From Liolophura sinensis (Eukaryota; Mollusca; Polyplacophora; Chitonida; Chitonidae), in assembly GCF_032854445.1 (NCBI RefSeq), contig NC_088295.1, positions 37,790,510 through 37,854,509 of the forward strand: a stretch of 64,000 nt of DNA. The letters run 5' to 3'. Below are positions 22,031-33,326 of the stretch, one piece after another. Made by a program: the position numbers and the translations under genes. Below the pieces are notes generated by a model. It ran no database searches. It was given only the letters and a program-made list of their open reading frames with translations, and was not told where the DNA came from. The first letter of the stretch is position 1; each line of letters opens with the position of its first letter.

Positions 22031-22764
22031 TGTTTTTTTATTATTATTTCTTAGCTCATATTTTCAGCCTTAATTTATGTAAAATTCCTTAGAAATATTT
22101 TTGTCGTATGGTCTAAGTGTTCGATTTTCACGGAGGTACATTTATGATGTAACGTAATTCATTTTGTGGGTGTTTTCTTTTTCTTTGTAAGCTTTTGTAT
22201 TTATATTGATGAAACATTGATTATATTACTCAGGACCCATATTCTGTGAACTCTGTAAATACACTTGTAATTATCTTATATATATATATATGTCAGTCAA
22301 CATACATTGTACAGATCACAGTCATCATCAAGCAGAAATGTTCAGGCACAACTTGTTTTGTTGTTGGTGTTGAGAACTTCTTGTATACACACTGTATGTT
22401 GAATTTTGCTTATCTGGAAGAAGATATCGAAATGCTTAGTGTTAGCTCTTGGATAACTGATCATGATAAATTTTTAATTACAAATGACTATAATGAAATT
22501 ATATTGTACATACTTCTGCAACTTGGATGTACATAGAAATATATATGTGTACTATTTGTGGCATGTAGTGGGAGCAGTAAGCATATAATGGTCAAACAGT
22601 AAACAGTGGTACTGAGCTTTTTTTCGAGTCTGTTGGGCCTTTATGTCTAATGGACAAAACCCAGAGCAGGATTAGAAGCGAGAAATTTTAGAGAAAGTTA
22701 AAACACGATATTGAATACTAGCTGAACAGAGCACTATAATCCTTCAACATTTTTTGCATGTATT

Positions 22765-22950
22765 CAAGAGGTTTATTCAGGCACATTTTGAGGGTATTAT
22801 TCTGTGTAGACTGATACAATCATACTTTGTTGAAGCCCTGAAATTGGTGAGCCCAACCAATGTAGTTTTGTCTCCAAAATCAAATTAAAAACATGCATAA
22901 ATCACACTGAAAGTTACCCTTTGATATGCCAAAAGGTTGAGGAGCTACAG
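22765..22950. repeat. Dispersed repeat, copy 2
   Basis: Same element as 5570-5750 (see there), in the same orientation, so the two copies flank the DNAJC12-SIRT1 pair. Confidence 0.7.
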
Positions 22951-24859
22951 TAACACAAATTTTACTGTAATTTTACTGTAGGTTACTGTAATCAACTGTA
23001 TATTGAAAATGCAGTAGCTGCCATTTAGACAAGAAAAATGGCTCAAATTTCTTGTTTTGATGGCTGTTTATTGTACATACTTACAGTTCAGAATTACATG
23101 TGTACCTATACGGATCCTTCCCTACATGTACATGGGCCCCTCCCACATGATCTTAATACCAGTTACACACCAGAAATTGTTTATGCATGTTTTATTGGTG
23201 TTTGAAGTGTCATAGAAGGGGATTGCTTGGACTATACACTGTTGAAGAATTAGTAGTTTTTATCTGTTGGAATTTCACATAAAAGGGTGGATTTGCCCTG
23301 TGTTTTCTGACCTTGACCAGGTACCTCCCAGTATGACAGGTCAGTTATGTTCATGTTTAAGTTTAATTTTGTTATGGAAATGCATCCAATCATTGTCCAA
23401 ATTAGCATAAATCTCACCACCCCACATCTAGCCTCCACCTGCACCCCAAAAGTAGCACCTTAACTTGTTCATATTAACAGTAGGTTTTAGTTATCGCTCT
23501 ATCCATTGACACATGAAATGCTCTGACCGTCAATATTACCTATTGCTCACATATTTTCATGACTTTTATTTTGATTCATGTACATACAACAATATGTAGA
23601 CTCTACATCTGTGTTTCAGTAATCAACTGTATTCTGTTCTGCAGTCTGGTGTATTCTGTTGTCATGGTCTAGGAGGGATGAGCTTCAGTCATTATTGATA
23701 ACCAGATGACTGCAAAAATCCAGACTGTTTATTACTTGAAGTAAATGGCCATCAGCTTGCTATCTAAATGTGTTTAAATAATGTTTATGTCACAGCATGT
23801 CCAAAGAGGAAATTTTGTTCCTGATATAGGAGATAGATTGATATTGCAAGTTATGAACTCTTAGGCGATATAGTTTACAAATTATGTTTGAATTAGGAAC
23901 ATTAATCGTTTGTGATGGTGTAGACATGTTACTACCTTGTGAGTTGAGAAGTCGTGTTCTCAGTGGTGATGCGTCAAGTAATATTAAATGTACATACATA
24001 AATGTGCAGTGGATGGATTTCACCATATATGACAGCGTTACTGATGTAATAATGGTGGCTTTAATATAGAATGCCTCCGTTCAAGCAACGAAGCCCTGAC
24101 CAATGGGACTGTGAGCTCAATTCCAGCTCTTGGCTTAGCCTTATGTCTGGAGTTTCTTCAGGTACTAAGTTCGGAGCACAGACCACAATAAAAAACATAC
24201 ATATGTACCCTGATAAGATCCAGTTAGTTTTTCAACTTAGAACTTTGTTCAAATTGTTCTCTTTGATGCAACACCTGAATAACTAAGAAAGCTTTTTCTT
24301 TAACATACATGTAAGTAACCTGAATGTGATTTTAACTCGCTGAAAATGCAGTACGTTTTCGAGTTCATTTTTCTTCCATATTCACCTGTGTAAGTGTTAT
24401 AGCAAGGTTTTCTTGAATGTCAAGTGCAATGGCCTAATTATCTGTGGTGGTAAGATTATAAACTTAGGTGCAAACCCTTACATAGGATCTGTACTCATGT
24501 TTGTCTTATATGCTGTTTTGTTTTCGTCTTGAAGGTGACAGTCATATACACATGTGATGTTTATATAACTGTATTGTGTTATGTTTTTACAGTGTTGATG
24601 TTATTACTGTATTAATTTTCACATTAGAGACATACTATCCTCATGAATATTTCTATCTGGACGTATTTATATTTGTACTTACATGGCGTCTAAATAAATA
24701 ATTTGATGCAGGACATTCGTTTGAATTTAAACACGCCGTTAATGTCATCATTTTATTGCGTTTCAAATCAGCCGTGTTTTTACTATCCATATTAGCATGA
24801 TGAATGTTATTCCCGTTTCGGAATTTCATGATTTTGTGGATGTATGCTGAATTAATGGA
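22951..24859. other. Intergenic stretch without a recognised feature
   Basis: AT-rich. ORFs up to 78 codons lack coding signs. Could include extended SIRT1 3' UTR. Confidence 0.5.
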
Positions 24860-24974
24860 TGGATGGGTTTCCCCCGGGTTCTGCCTGATTTCCTCAACAC
24901 AATACTGGCCGCCCTAGGAGGAGTGGAATATTGTTAAGTACAGCGCAGAGCACCAGTCAAATAACTAAATAAAG
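24860..24974 (+). mobile_element. SINE 3' fragment
   Basis: 'gggtttcccccgggttctgcc' in part, 'atactggccgccct', 'caccagtcaaataactaaataaa' tail; diverged. Confidence 0.75.
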
Positions 24975-26410
24975 TAGTGACTCGTCGATTTCGACAAGTC
25001 AACATAGAAACGGGACAAAATGCTATTTGTGGAATGTGTCAAATTCTACAAATTATATGAAATAACCGAACGTGTCGGTATGGGGGGACACAGCGTGGGG
25101 GGGACACTAAGCGTAAGCAGATTTTAAAGTCTAAATCTGCGTTTACACGTTGCGATTTGTAGAACCGACTCCTTGAATTCGACGGAAATAGGTCAAGCTC
25201 TCTCTCTTAAGCCGCCTCCACGCTTTTGCGATTTGTGGAATTTGTTGAAGACAGATGAAGTAGTGTTTGTCCCATTTTCACTCGACCATTCGAATTCAAA
25301 ATACTGCACAGCGTGTGAAGGTATGGGCTGACGAGTCAAGACTTGAACACTGCGGTGTCTGGTATACGAGGCCACCGCCCTTCCCTCGCGGTCATCGCAA
25401 TGCGATGTTCAAAGTAAATGTCAAGTATAATGGTGTCCACAAAAATCCCTGTCTCAAAGGGTTTCCAATTTGTTTTCACTTTCGTTCTAAACATGGCATA
25501 ATGTGTTATTTTCCTGGCCATAAAAATGTCGTCATGGGAATACCTGCTTGATTCGTTAACAGCGCATGCACGTTGGCTGATCGCATATAGCGAACATCTT
25601 CTTCTGGCGAAATGCACCACTTGTCGAAGGAGCTATTAGTGAGTTGTAAATTATGTAGCATGGACAGACCCTTGGCCTGTGTTATCAGATTAGACCAATC
25701 CACATGACCAGTTGAGATTTCAAGAAAAAATCTATCAGCTTCGGTCTAAGTCATTTAAAGGATAATATCTTATCACGCAGTGGAGCTCTGGGGACTTGGA
25801 TTTGACGATATAGACATACCAAATATAAAAAGGCTGTCTAAAACGTGTTATTAAAATAATCATATAGGAAAGATACATGGCACCAGATCGTCAGAACAGT
25901 CCATCATTTTGGTGAACAATTTTTATAGTGAATAAACGAACAAGTCAGCTGGTAAAAAAAACACGATAGAGTAAACTAACACGTATACAGTGTACAAATG
26001 TGGGCGACCGCATTATGAAATTAAACTTTGATGCTATAAATATCTCGAATTACGCAAATGGAAGAGTTTTATTGTATTCTGAATTGTTAAAATGGCTTGA
26101 ACAGAGCTACGTTTCATAAGAACAACGGAGTGACAAATTATCAGCATTAGATTAGAAAGGTCAAATTATATATGGAAATGCAGGATAAACCTACTTGACA
26201 AATAGAAATGTACTTATTGTATAGTTGCACTGGATATTGTTTATGGTATTGCTCTCTAATATTTAACTTAATTGAGATTCTCAAGTACACATAAACGCAA
26301 AAAATAAATTCAAATGTTTTTAGTAATAATTTCGTTTGTTTGTATTCGACGTAATGGTTTTCGTAACCTTCAATGTTGTAAAGTATACAATTTGCCTGAA
26401 AGTCTGCAAA
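24975..26410. other. Intergenic stretch without a recognised feature
   Basis: Overlapping short ORFs on both strands at 25193-25703 share the same bases and none shows a domain or splice context. Confidence 0.5.
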
Positions 26411-26695
26411 AGTCAGTCCAAAGATGACCAGATCCCCCACGCCCAGAGAGACGCACCGACCAACGATGACCAGATCCCCCACGTTCAGAGAGACGCACCG
26501 ACCAACGATGACCAGATCCCCCACGCCAGAGAGACGCACCGACCAACGATGACCAGATCCCCCACGCCAGAGAGACGCACCGACCAACGATGACCAGATC
26601 CCCCACGCCAGAGAGACGCACCGACCAACGATGACCAGATCCCCCACGCCAGAGAGACGCACCGACCAACGATGACCACGCTCAGAGAGATGCAC
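26411..26695. repeat. 41-bp minisatellite
   Basis: About six to seven nearly identical units with core 'gatgaccagatcccccacg' and 'agagagacgcaccgaccaac'. A 41-bp period shifts frame every unit; the open frames across it on both strands are by-products. Confidence 0.93.
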
Positions 26696-27135
26696 CCACC
26701 AAAGACGACCAGATCCCGACGCCTAGTCAGACGCACACACAGATCAAGGACGACCAGATCCCGAGACACCCATAGATAAAGACAATCAGATCCCGACGCC
26801 TAGACAATCACACATACAAATCAAAGACGATCAGATCCTGACGCCTAGACAAACACACGCACAGATCAAAGAGGATCAGATAGTGACGCCTAGACAGACA
26901 CATGCACAGACTAAAGACGATCAGATCCTGACGCCAAGACACACACACGCACAGACCAAAGACGATCAGATCCTGACGCCAGGACACACACACGCACAGA
27001 CCAAAGACGACCAGTTCCTGACGCCTATCCAGACACACACACAAACCATGGATGACCAGATCCCTGACGCCTAGACAGACACACGCATAGACCAAAGACG
27101 ATCAGATCCCGACGCCTAGACCGACACACGCCGAT
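26696..27135. repeat. 45-bp minisatellite, adjoining the 41-bp one
   Basis: About ten units with core 'gacgatcagatcctgacgcc' and 'acacacgcacagaccaaa'. It shares GAYGAYCAGATCC with the neighbouring 41-bp array, so the two arrays have a common origin. Confidence 0.9.
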
Positions 27136-28420
27136 GTCTAGCTAAATAACCGTTATGTAAGAGTATGGACGCCTGGATAAAAACACAACCAACGACACAT
27201 AGCATTTCATTTAGGGTCTATATGTTATATTTAGGGTTTATATGTTATATTTCCTGTTTCTTATAAACTATCTTTTCCTTTCTCTTTTTTATTCTCCAAT
27301 TCATGGAATAAACATGGTTTAATCAGCCGACATGTCAGTCAGTACAGCACATGTTTTAGTTGTCCTTTGGTGATTGCTGCCCTGGCAGAGGTTAGGTTTA
27401 ACGGGCAGTTTGTGAACTGATGTTCGTCATGTTTTGATTCAGGGTTTTACTTTGTATTTTGAATAAATCTGGAAGTACATGTATATGTATATGTATGAAG
27501 GGCAGGTCTGGCTGACACCATTTTGTAGGTTCCTAAGTAGCAGAACTGTGTCAGAAATACACCGGAGTGTGCAGTACCGGGGGTATTACACGATTTTTTT
27601 GGCCTGTGTGACGTTCGAACATATTTGTGTGGTGTATTGCGGTACATTATCCTGCGGTGTGTAGATATTCAGAAGGACAGAAAATAACTTTACTTTGTGA
27701 CAGCCCAGATCACACTGTAACGTTCATACAAGGTGTCCCGCAAAGATTGTGTAGATATAAATATTTGAATAAATATACTTTTAATCAACGTTTTGCTCTC
27801 TTTCTCTAGGTATTTCTACAGTGCTTTGCAATATTTATGAATTAGATCAAGTATTCAGTTTACTCTGATCTCTCATTGAAGACCTGTTGATATCTCTTGT
27901 TGCGGGATTGTAACAAACACTTTCATACCACTCCTCACATCGCCTGATTGATTTTACCATTCCAGTGTGTCACATGATTAGTATGTTCGCGTACATCACT
28001 TCTTTGATGTTTGTTTGTTGCTCGTCGATATTCAGTACTGACAATCATTCGTGTGATACACACCCTGAGGTAAAACTAGGCCATACAAAGTCATGTGGGT
28101 ATAATTGTGATGCTCTATCCCTATGGCATAATTACGTCTGACTTAATGCGCACCCCGAGGACCTCATGTATGTCTCTGAGCATTAGCCTGTCGTCTGCTT
28201 TATATCGTCTGGATTTCGACTGACAGTGCTAGAATATTAACCACACTTTCCGCATGAATCGTATACTGTTATCAATTTGGTTGCAAGGTGATCGATTTGG
28301 TTCACAAAAATAACACGACGTGTGCAAATTTTTAGTACAATGTGTATAAAGGAGTAGTTTGTAATGAGAAGCTTTCGTCTACATTTTATCTACCCGTAAC
28401 GTTCTATTTTCTGACTTTCT
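27136..28420. other. Intergenic stretch, no gene seen
   Basis: Contains a two-copy direct repeat 'tttagggtytatatgttata' at about 27210-27252; otherwise nothing recognised. Confidence 0.5.
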
Positions 28421-28439
28421 ACATGGTCCCGCTCACGGA

Positions 28440-28715
28440 ATCGTATTGATGAAATGTTTTACTCACAAATATATGATTTGCGCACACAAAAAACCACTTG
28501 TGGTGTATGAACACAAACTTGTATTCTGTCCAACAAAAGCGTTTGTGTTGAATTACCACAAGGTCTTGTCTGTATTTCATTATGTTGCATCACAAACATG
28601 TGTACTTCACATTTATTTAACACATGTTTGTGTTGAGGTAACACATTTCTGTGCTAAATGAAAGAACACAAGTTGTTGTGTTTGGATTTCAACACAAGTG
28701 TTTTTATGTGTGATA
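28440..28715. repeat. Cluster of short inverted repeats built on CACAA/TTGTG
   Basis: Nested hairpins: AACACAAAC with GTTTGTGTT, CACAAACATGTG with CACATGTTTGTG (12-bp arms), AACACAAgttgTTGTGTT and CCACTTGTGG. They follow each other at intervals of some 30-60 bp. Confidence 0.7.
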
Positions 28716-29103
28716 ATATGTCCCGTTGAATTTGTCGGAAAGTGCAATGCACGTATTGTATCATATTTTCGTTGTGTTTATCTGTGTCCGAGTTGCGCAT
28801 GTCACAAGTTAAGACAAAGAAGCTGCCAACACAAACCGTCCTTGGCTGGTACGGTACATGTATTCAACTCGCAAACATAAAAATAGCCTCTCTCTAACAG
28901 CCCCGTTATGGATGTTGTAAAAATTGACCCGTGTTCTTTTGGGGGCTATGCAAAATCTAATTTGATTGAGTTCGGGTGTGTAGCAGTGAGGTGGAATATC
29001 TTCACTTCTGTTGGACAATACTTTTGTGGTGTGTGTCTTTTTAATACTCACTGTATACTTTAACACAACAATATTCATAATTGATATTTATTTATCTTTA
29101 ACA

Positions 29104-30050
29104 TATTGTGGTGTAGTTTGTGCAGTGTTTTGGTGGTAATGAGTAGCCAGTGGTGCAGTTTGTGCAGTATTTTGGTGGTAATGAGTAACCAGTGGTGCAG
29201 TTTGTGCAGTGTTTTGGTGGTAATGAGTAGCCAGTGGTGCAGTTTGTGCAGTGTTTTGGTGGTAATGAGTAACCAGTGGTGCAGTTTGTGCAGTGTTTTG
29301 GTGGCGATGGGTAGCCAGGGGTGCAGTTTGTGCAGTGTTTTAGTGGCGATGTGTAGCCAGTGGTGCAGTTTGTGCAGTGTTTTGGTGGTAATGAGTAGCC
29401 AGGGGTGCAGTTTGTGCAGTGTTTTGGTGGCAATGAGTAGCCAGTGGTGCAGTTTGTGCAGTGTTTTGGTGGCAATGAGTAGCCAGTGGTGTAGTTTGTG
29501 CAGTGTTTTGGTGGCAATGAGTAGCCAGTGGTGCAGTTTGTGCAGTGTTTTGGTGGTAATGAGTAGCCAGTGGTGCAGTTTGTGCAGTGTTTTGGTGGTA
29601 ATGAGTAGCCATTGATGCAGTTTGTGCAGTGTTTTGGTGGCATGAGTAGCCAGGGGTGCAGTTTGTGCAGTGTTTTGGTGGTAATGAGTAGCCAGTGGTG
29701 CAGTTTGTGCAGTGTTTTGGTGACAGTGAGTAGCCAGTGGTGTAGTTTGTGCAGTGTTTTGGTGGCGATGAGTAGCCAGTGGTGCAGTTCGTGCAGTGTT
29801 TTGGTGGTAATGAGTAGCCAGTGGTGCAGTTTGTGCAGTGTTTTGGTGGCAGTGAGTAGCCAGTTGTGCAGTTTGTGCAGTGTTTTGGTGGTAATGAGTA
29901 GCCAGTGGTGCAGTTTGTGCAGTGTTTTGGTGGCAATGAGTAGCCAGTGGTGCAGTTTTGCAGTGTTTTGGTGGTAATGAGTAGCCAGTGGTGCAGTTTG
30001 TGCAGTGTTTTGGTGGTAATGAGTAGCCAGTGGTGCAGTTTGTGCAGTCT
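29104..30050. repeat. 42-bp minisatellite, about 22 copies
   Basis: Unit core 'gtgcagtttgtgcagtgtt' plus 'ttggtggtaatgagtagcca'. Units differ at a few positions (ggtaatgag/ggcaatgag/ggcgatgag) and one unit near 29640 is a base short. As 42 is divisible by three and several frames lack stops, long repetitive ORFs (up to 354 codons on the minus strand) appear on both strands; I do not call them genes. Confidence 0.95.
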
Positions 30051-30555
30051 TGAGTTTGTTGAGGGCAACTTGTCCTCCACCAGTATGGTATGCAACTCGG
30101 TTGCATCATATGTGGGAAAGTTCGTCGGTAACTTGCCAAAGGTTTGTGGTTTATGGGCTCTTCGGTTGCCCGTTATGGTAAGCTGTCGGGTATAGTAAAA
30201 TATGCTTTTACTTTTGTCGTAATCGTCATGAAACGGTCTTCAGTTGCGTCTGAATCACTACGTTATGCTGCCGCAAATCAAAACAAGTGAATATTCCTGT
30301 CTTTTAATGGGTTTATATTTCATTGAACCATATTGCTGGAAACTCGAGAATGAAGTATTATCGCTTGGACATGGTGGGGGTGAATTTATATGATTGTTGT
30401 CTAATTCAATACACTTATACGATGCCGGTCTGTTCTATGAGAGAAGAAAACTGTAGTATCCCGTGAAAACCACCAACAATGTGCGACTTATGGATGAACT
30501 TATTCACATCTTCGTGAATGATAGGCGGTATTCAACGATCAATATAAGCGTCATG

Positions 30556-30650
30556 TCCGACATTCGTATACCATTCGTAGTCCGTAAAAGTTCCAAGTCG
30601 ATAATCGCAAGATCCATTTCCAAAACAACGTTTAACACTAGCTCCCAAAG
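30556..30650. repeat. Dispersed repeat shared with SIRT1 intron 4
   Basis: Matches 11888-11975 in 'gacattcgtatacca' and 'gataatcgcaag'. A weaker third block 'cgtagtccatgaatgcgttcc' follows at about 30786-30830. Confidence 0.6.
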
Positions 30651-31166
30651 ACAAAGGTATGTAAGAAATTATACAAATAGGAAATAAAGCCGGTAATACA
30701 TAAGAGAGAAGCGGTCATCAGTTTTCAATGATGTCCGGCAAACAGTGGATATTCCAGGCATGAATTCCATATCAAAGTTCAAATTCGTAGTCCATGAATG
30801 CGTTCCAGGTCAAATAACAATAATTTATTAAACAAGGTATCTCAGTCGCACTTTGATTGCAACTGTTCATAAAGGCAACATGCAGATGTAATGAGCATGG
30901 TTGTCTTTACGGCCCCTAGCCCCAGGGTAAGCGGTATTAGATACAGTTTGAAAATGACGAGCGTTACAGACCTCAACCGAATAGATTTTGATTCCAAATT
31001 AACGGACGATTACGTCTTTCCCGTTACGCAACGACTGAGCAAACACATACACGATCATAGTCGACCGTGTGTTTATTGTTATGTGAACAACTGCCGTTAG
31101 TTTCTAAATTTAGCTTGCCACTGTTTACATATGCTGAGTTCAGTGCCTGCTGTCTGCCTCTGCCTG

Positions 31167-31179
31167 GAACGTTCCAGAA
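31167..31179 (+). promoter_or_regulatory. Heat-shock element 1 (perfect three-unit)
   Basis: GAAcgTTCcaGAA, embedded in the perfect palindrome CTGGAACGTTCCAG (31164-31177). Fits the HSF1 trimer consensus of alternating nGAAn units. Confidence 0.7.
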
Positions 31180-31232
31180 CACGCTCAGTTCGGGGCCTGT
31201 TTGTTTACAACAAGTGTTCAGAAATTTTCTTA

Positions 31233-31245
31233 TTCTAGAAAATTC
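31233..31245 (+). promoter_or_regulatory. Heat-shock element 3 (perfect three-unit)
   Basis: TTCtaGAAaaTTC, ending eight bases ahead of the TATA box; a one-mismatch copy TTCagAAAttTTC lies just upstream at 31217-31229. Confidence 0.72.
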
Positions 31246-31253
31246 CACCAGTC

Positions 31254-31261
31254 TATATAAG
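31254..31261 (+). promoter_or_regulatory. TATA box of the LTR
   Basis: TATATAAG, expected to place the transcription start near 31285. Confidence 0.6.
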
Positions 31262-31690
31262 ACCTATGGAAGCAGGTAAAAGGGGGGAGAAAGGAGAATT
31301 ATTGAGAGTTTTGGATGCTTTCGTTGTGTATTACTTTAATAGGCCTTTTGTGCTCAATTTTGGTGTTTTTATAGCCTCTGGCTTTGTTATATCCTATCTC
31401 CACCGAGCACTTGTTCAGTCTGAACTTGTATATTTAATTTGTGCTCTTGTGTACACAGTGCTTATTAGTACACGGACCCTGTCTGTGGAATTTTGTGTAT
31501 ATTTCGTCATACACTCAGTTGTACTGTGGATTTTCCCACTTGTGAATATTGCCTCTGTGCATTTTTAAACATTGTGGAGTATATGCGTCCGTTTGGACTT
31601 GACACCGTGCCTTTCTTGTTAAACTTAAGTACTTTAGTATTTGTATAAGTCTTGTTATCTGTTCTTGTTAAACCTAACAAATTGTTGAAA

Positions 31691-31696
31691 AATAAA
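31691..31696 (+). terminator. Poly(A) signal inside the LTR
   Basis: AATAAA about 95 bp before the LTR end, in the position expected for the R/U5 border. Confidence 0.55.
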
Positions 31697-31794
31697 ATCT
31701 GCTGGTTTTGGTTACGTTTTTGTGCGGCTAAACTGTCGTGTATTTAGAACAAGTCATCTCTTTATAATACAGACAGTTTGGGTAGTAACATTAT

Positions 31795-33070
31795 TGACTT
31801 ATTTAGCATGAGGAATCTATACAGTAATTGGTCTCATTAGAAGTTCTTAACGTTTTCATTTATTTGTTTTATTGATTAGCCTTTCCACTTTTCTAATAAT
31901 TGTGGCAAATGCATGAACGTTCTCAAGTTTATAGACTGAAGATTCTGGTGTGCCATTGAAACGTTATGATGAATACACACTGGAAGACAATAAATATCGA
32001 CCGATAATTAACAGTTATAAAGATATTTCTGTGGCTTTTAAAAAAGGTACAAGATTCGAAAGAATTACGTATGTAGGCCTATAGGTTCTCTCTCTAAAAC
32101 AACAATCAAGTTGGAGATATTAAAAGCTAAGTTGATGCGAATTGCCTGTTCTTCAATTGTACTGTTTGTTTGAATCGAGTTTTTTCTTTCCTGTTGAGAT
32201 TCTAAACCACGGCAATTTTCGTCTTCACTTCTATAGCCATCACAGTGGAGCCCCGTCAGCTGTATTAGCCATCGCCATTTGTTCGATTTTGCATTCCTGC
32301 AGTTTTGATTCACCTTTAAAAAAAAAAAACAACACTAGAAAAAATGTTTATATGCATCGGTAAAGTGTCCCACATAAAGTTGTTGCATAACCGAGATATC
32401 GTAGTTCACAGTAAGCAAAAACGCACACTTTGAGAAAAGCGAAAGTGCCGCCATGCTATCATTCTAACGAATCAGGCTTTAATTATTTCTATAATCCGGG
32501 AACGCAACAGTTTCCACTGACATCACACGAACACTGGTTTGCATCTTAACCATGTGTGTATGGGATCGTATAAGAATTCCAGATTAAAACGTTACCAATC
32601 CCATGGCGCTCACCGTCCTGGGAGTGTCGTCGACCACTTATTTCCACCAAAGCCCCTAGGACAGTGAAGGTGACGGAATCCCTATCCGTGGCTGGCATTG
32701 AACTATATATATATATTCTGTTTCTTTTAGCCAGTCGTCTAAATTCAGCTGTCTGTAAAATCAGTTGCTACCATAATTGCCCTTAGTCAGTGACACATAA
32801 CAACACAAGCTCTACACCTGGACTGTTGGACGTCCATGAAATTAGCACACTTTCAACAGCATAGGATCGGAAAGAGCCTATTGCTTCGGGTGACGTCATA
32901 ATTGTTTTTAAAAAAAACCGTGGCATGATAAGTCGAATAAAAATAGAACAAACACTATTTCAATACTGTTCATAGAATCTGACAAATTGTACCGAGTGCA
33001 TTTGTGAAATCGACTAATCCAAATCTACTGGCCCAATAAAGTTCCGTTTCCTTAGCGTCGTAAGGATCCC
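31795..33070. other. Intergenic stretch without a recognised feature
   Basis: No primer-binding site or retroelement coding sequence follows the LTR. AT-rich with a run of A at 32317-32328. Confidence 0.5.
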
Positions 33071-33326
33071 GTGACCTGTAGTGGGTTAGCATGTTAGAGC
33101 AGCACAATGATCCAGGAGCCTTTCACCATTGCTGTGAGTTCAAGTCCATGTAGCTAATGCTGATTTCCTTTCCCGTTGTAGATGGGAAGGTCTTCCAGCA
33201 ACTTTCAGGTGGTCGCGGGTTTTGCCCGGGAGCCGCCCGGCTTCCCCCCACCATAATGCTGATCTAAAGGTGAAATAGTCTTGAGTGCGACGTAAAACTC
33301 TAATCAAATAAATAAGATAAATAAAT
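33071..33326 (+). mobile_element. Full-length diverged tRNA-SINE
   Basis: tRNA-like head with 'gctgtgagttcaagtcc' (B box), body 'ggtcttccagcaactttcagg', 'ccaccataatgctg', 'tcttgagtgcgacgtaaaac' and tail 'aatcaaataaataagataaataaa'. The A box is degraded. Confidence 0.85.

Larger units (their letters stand above)
31077..31790 (+). mobile_element. Solo LTR of a retrotransposon, heat-shock-element promoter
   Basis: 714 bp bounded by TGTTA and TAACA and flanked by TTAT on both sides (31073-31076 and 31791-31794), the pattern of an LTR with a 4-bp target duplication. Inside, in order: heat-shock elements (31167-31179, 31217-31229 imperfect, 31233-31245), TATATAAG at 31254-31261, and AATAAA at 31691-31696, i.e. 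U3, R and U5. No primer-binding site or coding region adjoins it, hence solo. The superfamily is not determined (Gypsy-like elements commonly leave 4-5 bp duplications). A chance ORF of 100 codons lies inside. Confidence 0.72.

Noticed and set aside
26147-27095. Repetitive ORFs of 60-180 codons on both strands
   Set aside because: Produced by the 41-bp and 45-bp minisatellites; frames shift between units and have no unique domain.
26411-27135. CRISPR-like look of regular repeats
   Set aside because: Units are contiguous tandem repeats without unique spacers, and the sequence is eukaryotic.
29075-30139. 354-codon minus-strand ORF and several overlapping plus-strand ORFs
   Set aside because: They are readings of a 42-bp tandem array whose unit length is divisible by three; no splice context, no non-repetitive coding part.
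31266-31568. 100-codon ORF with hydrophobic segments
   Set aside because: It lies wholly inside the solo LTR between its TATA box and poly(A) signal; no similarity or splice support, so I treat it as chance.
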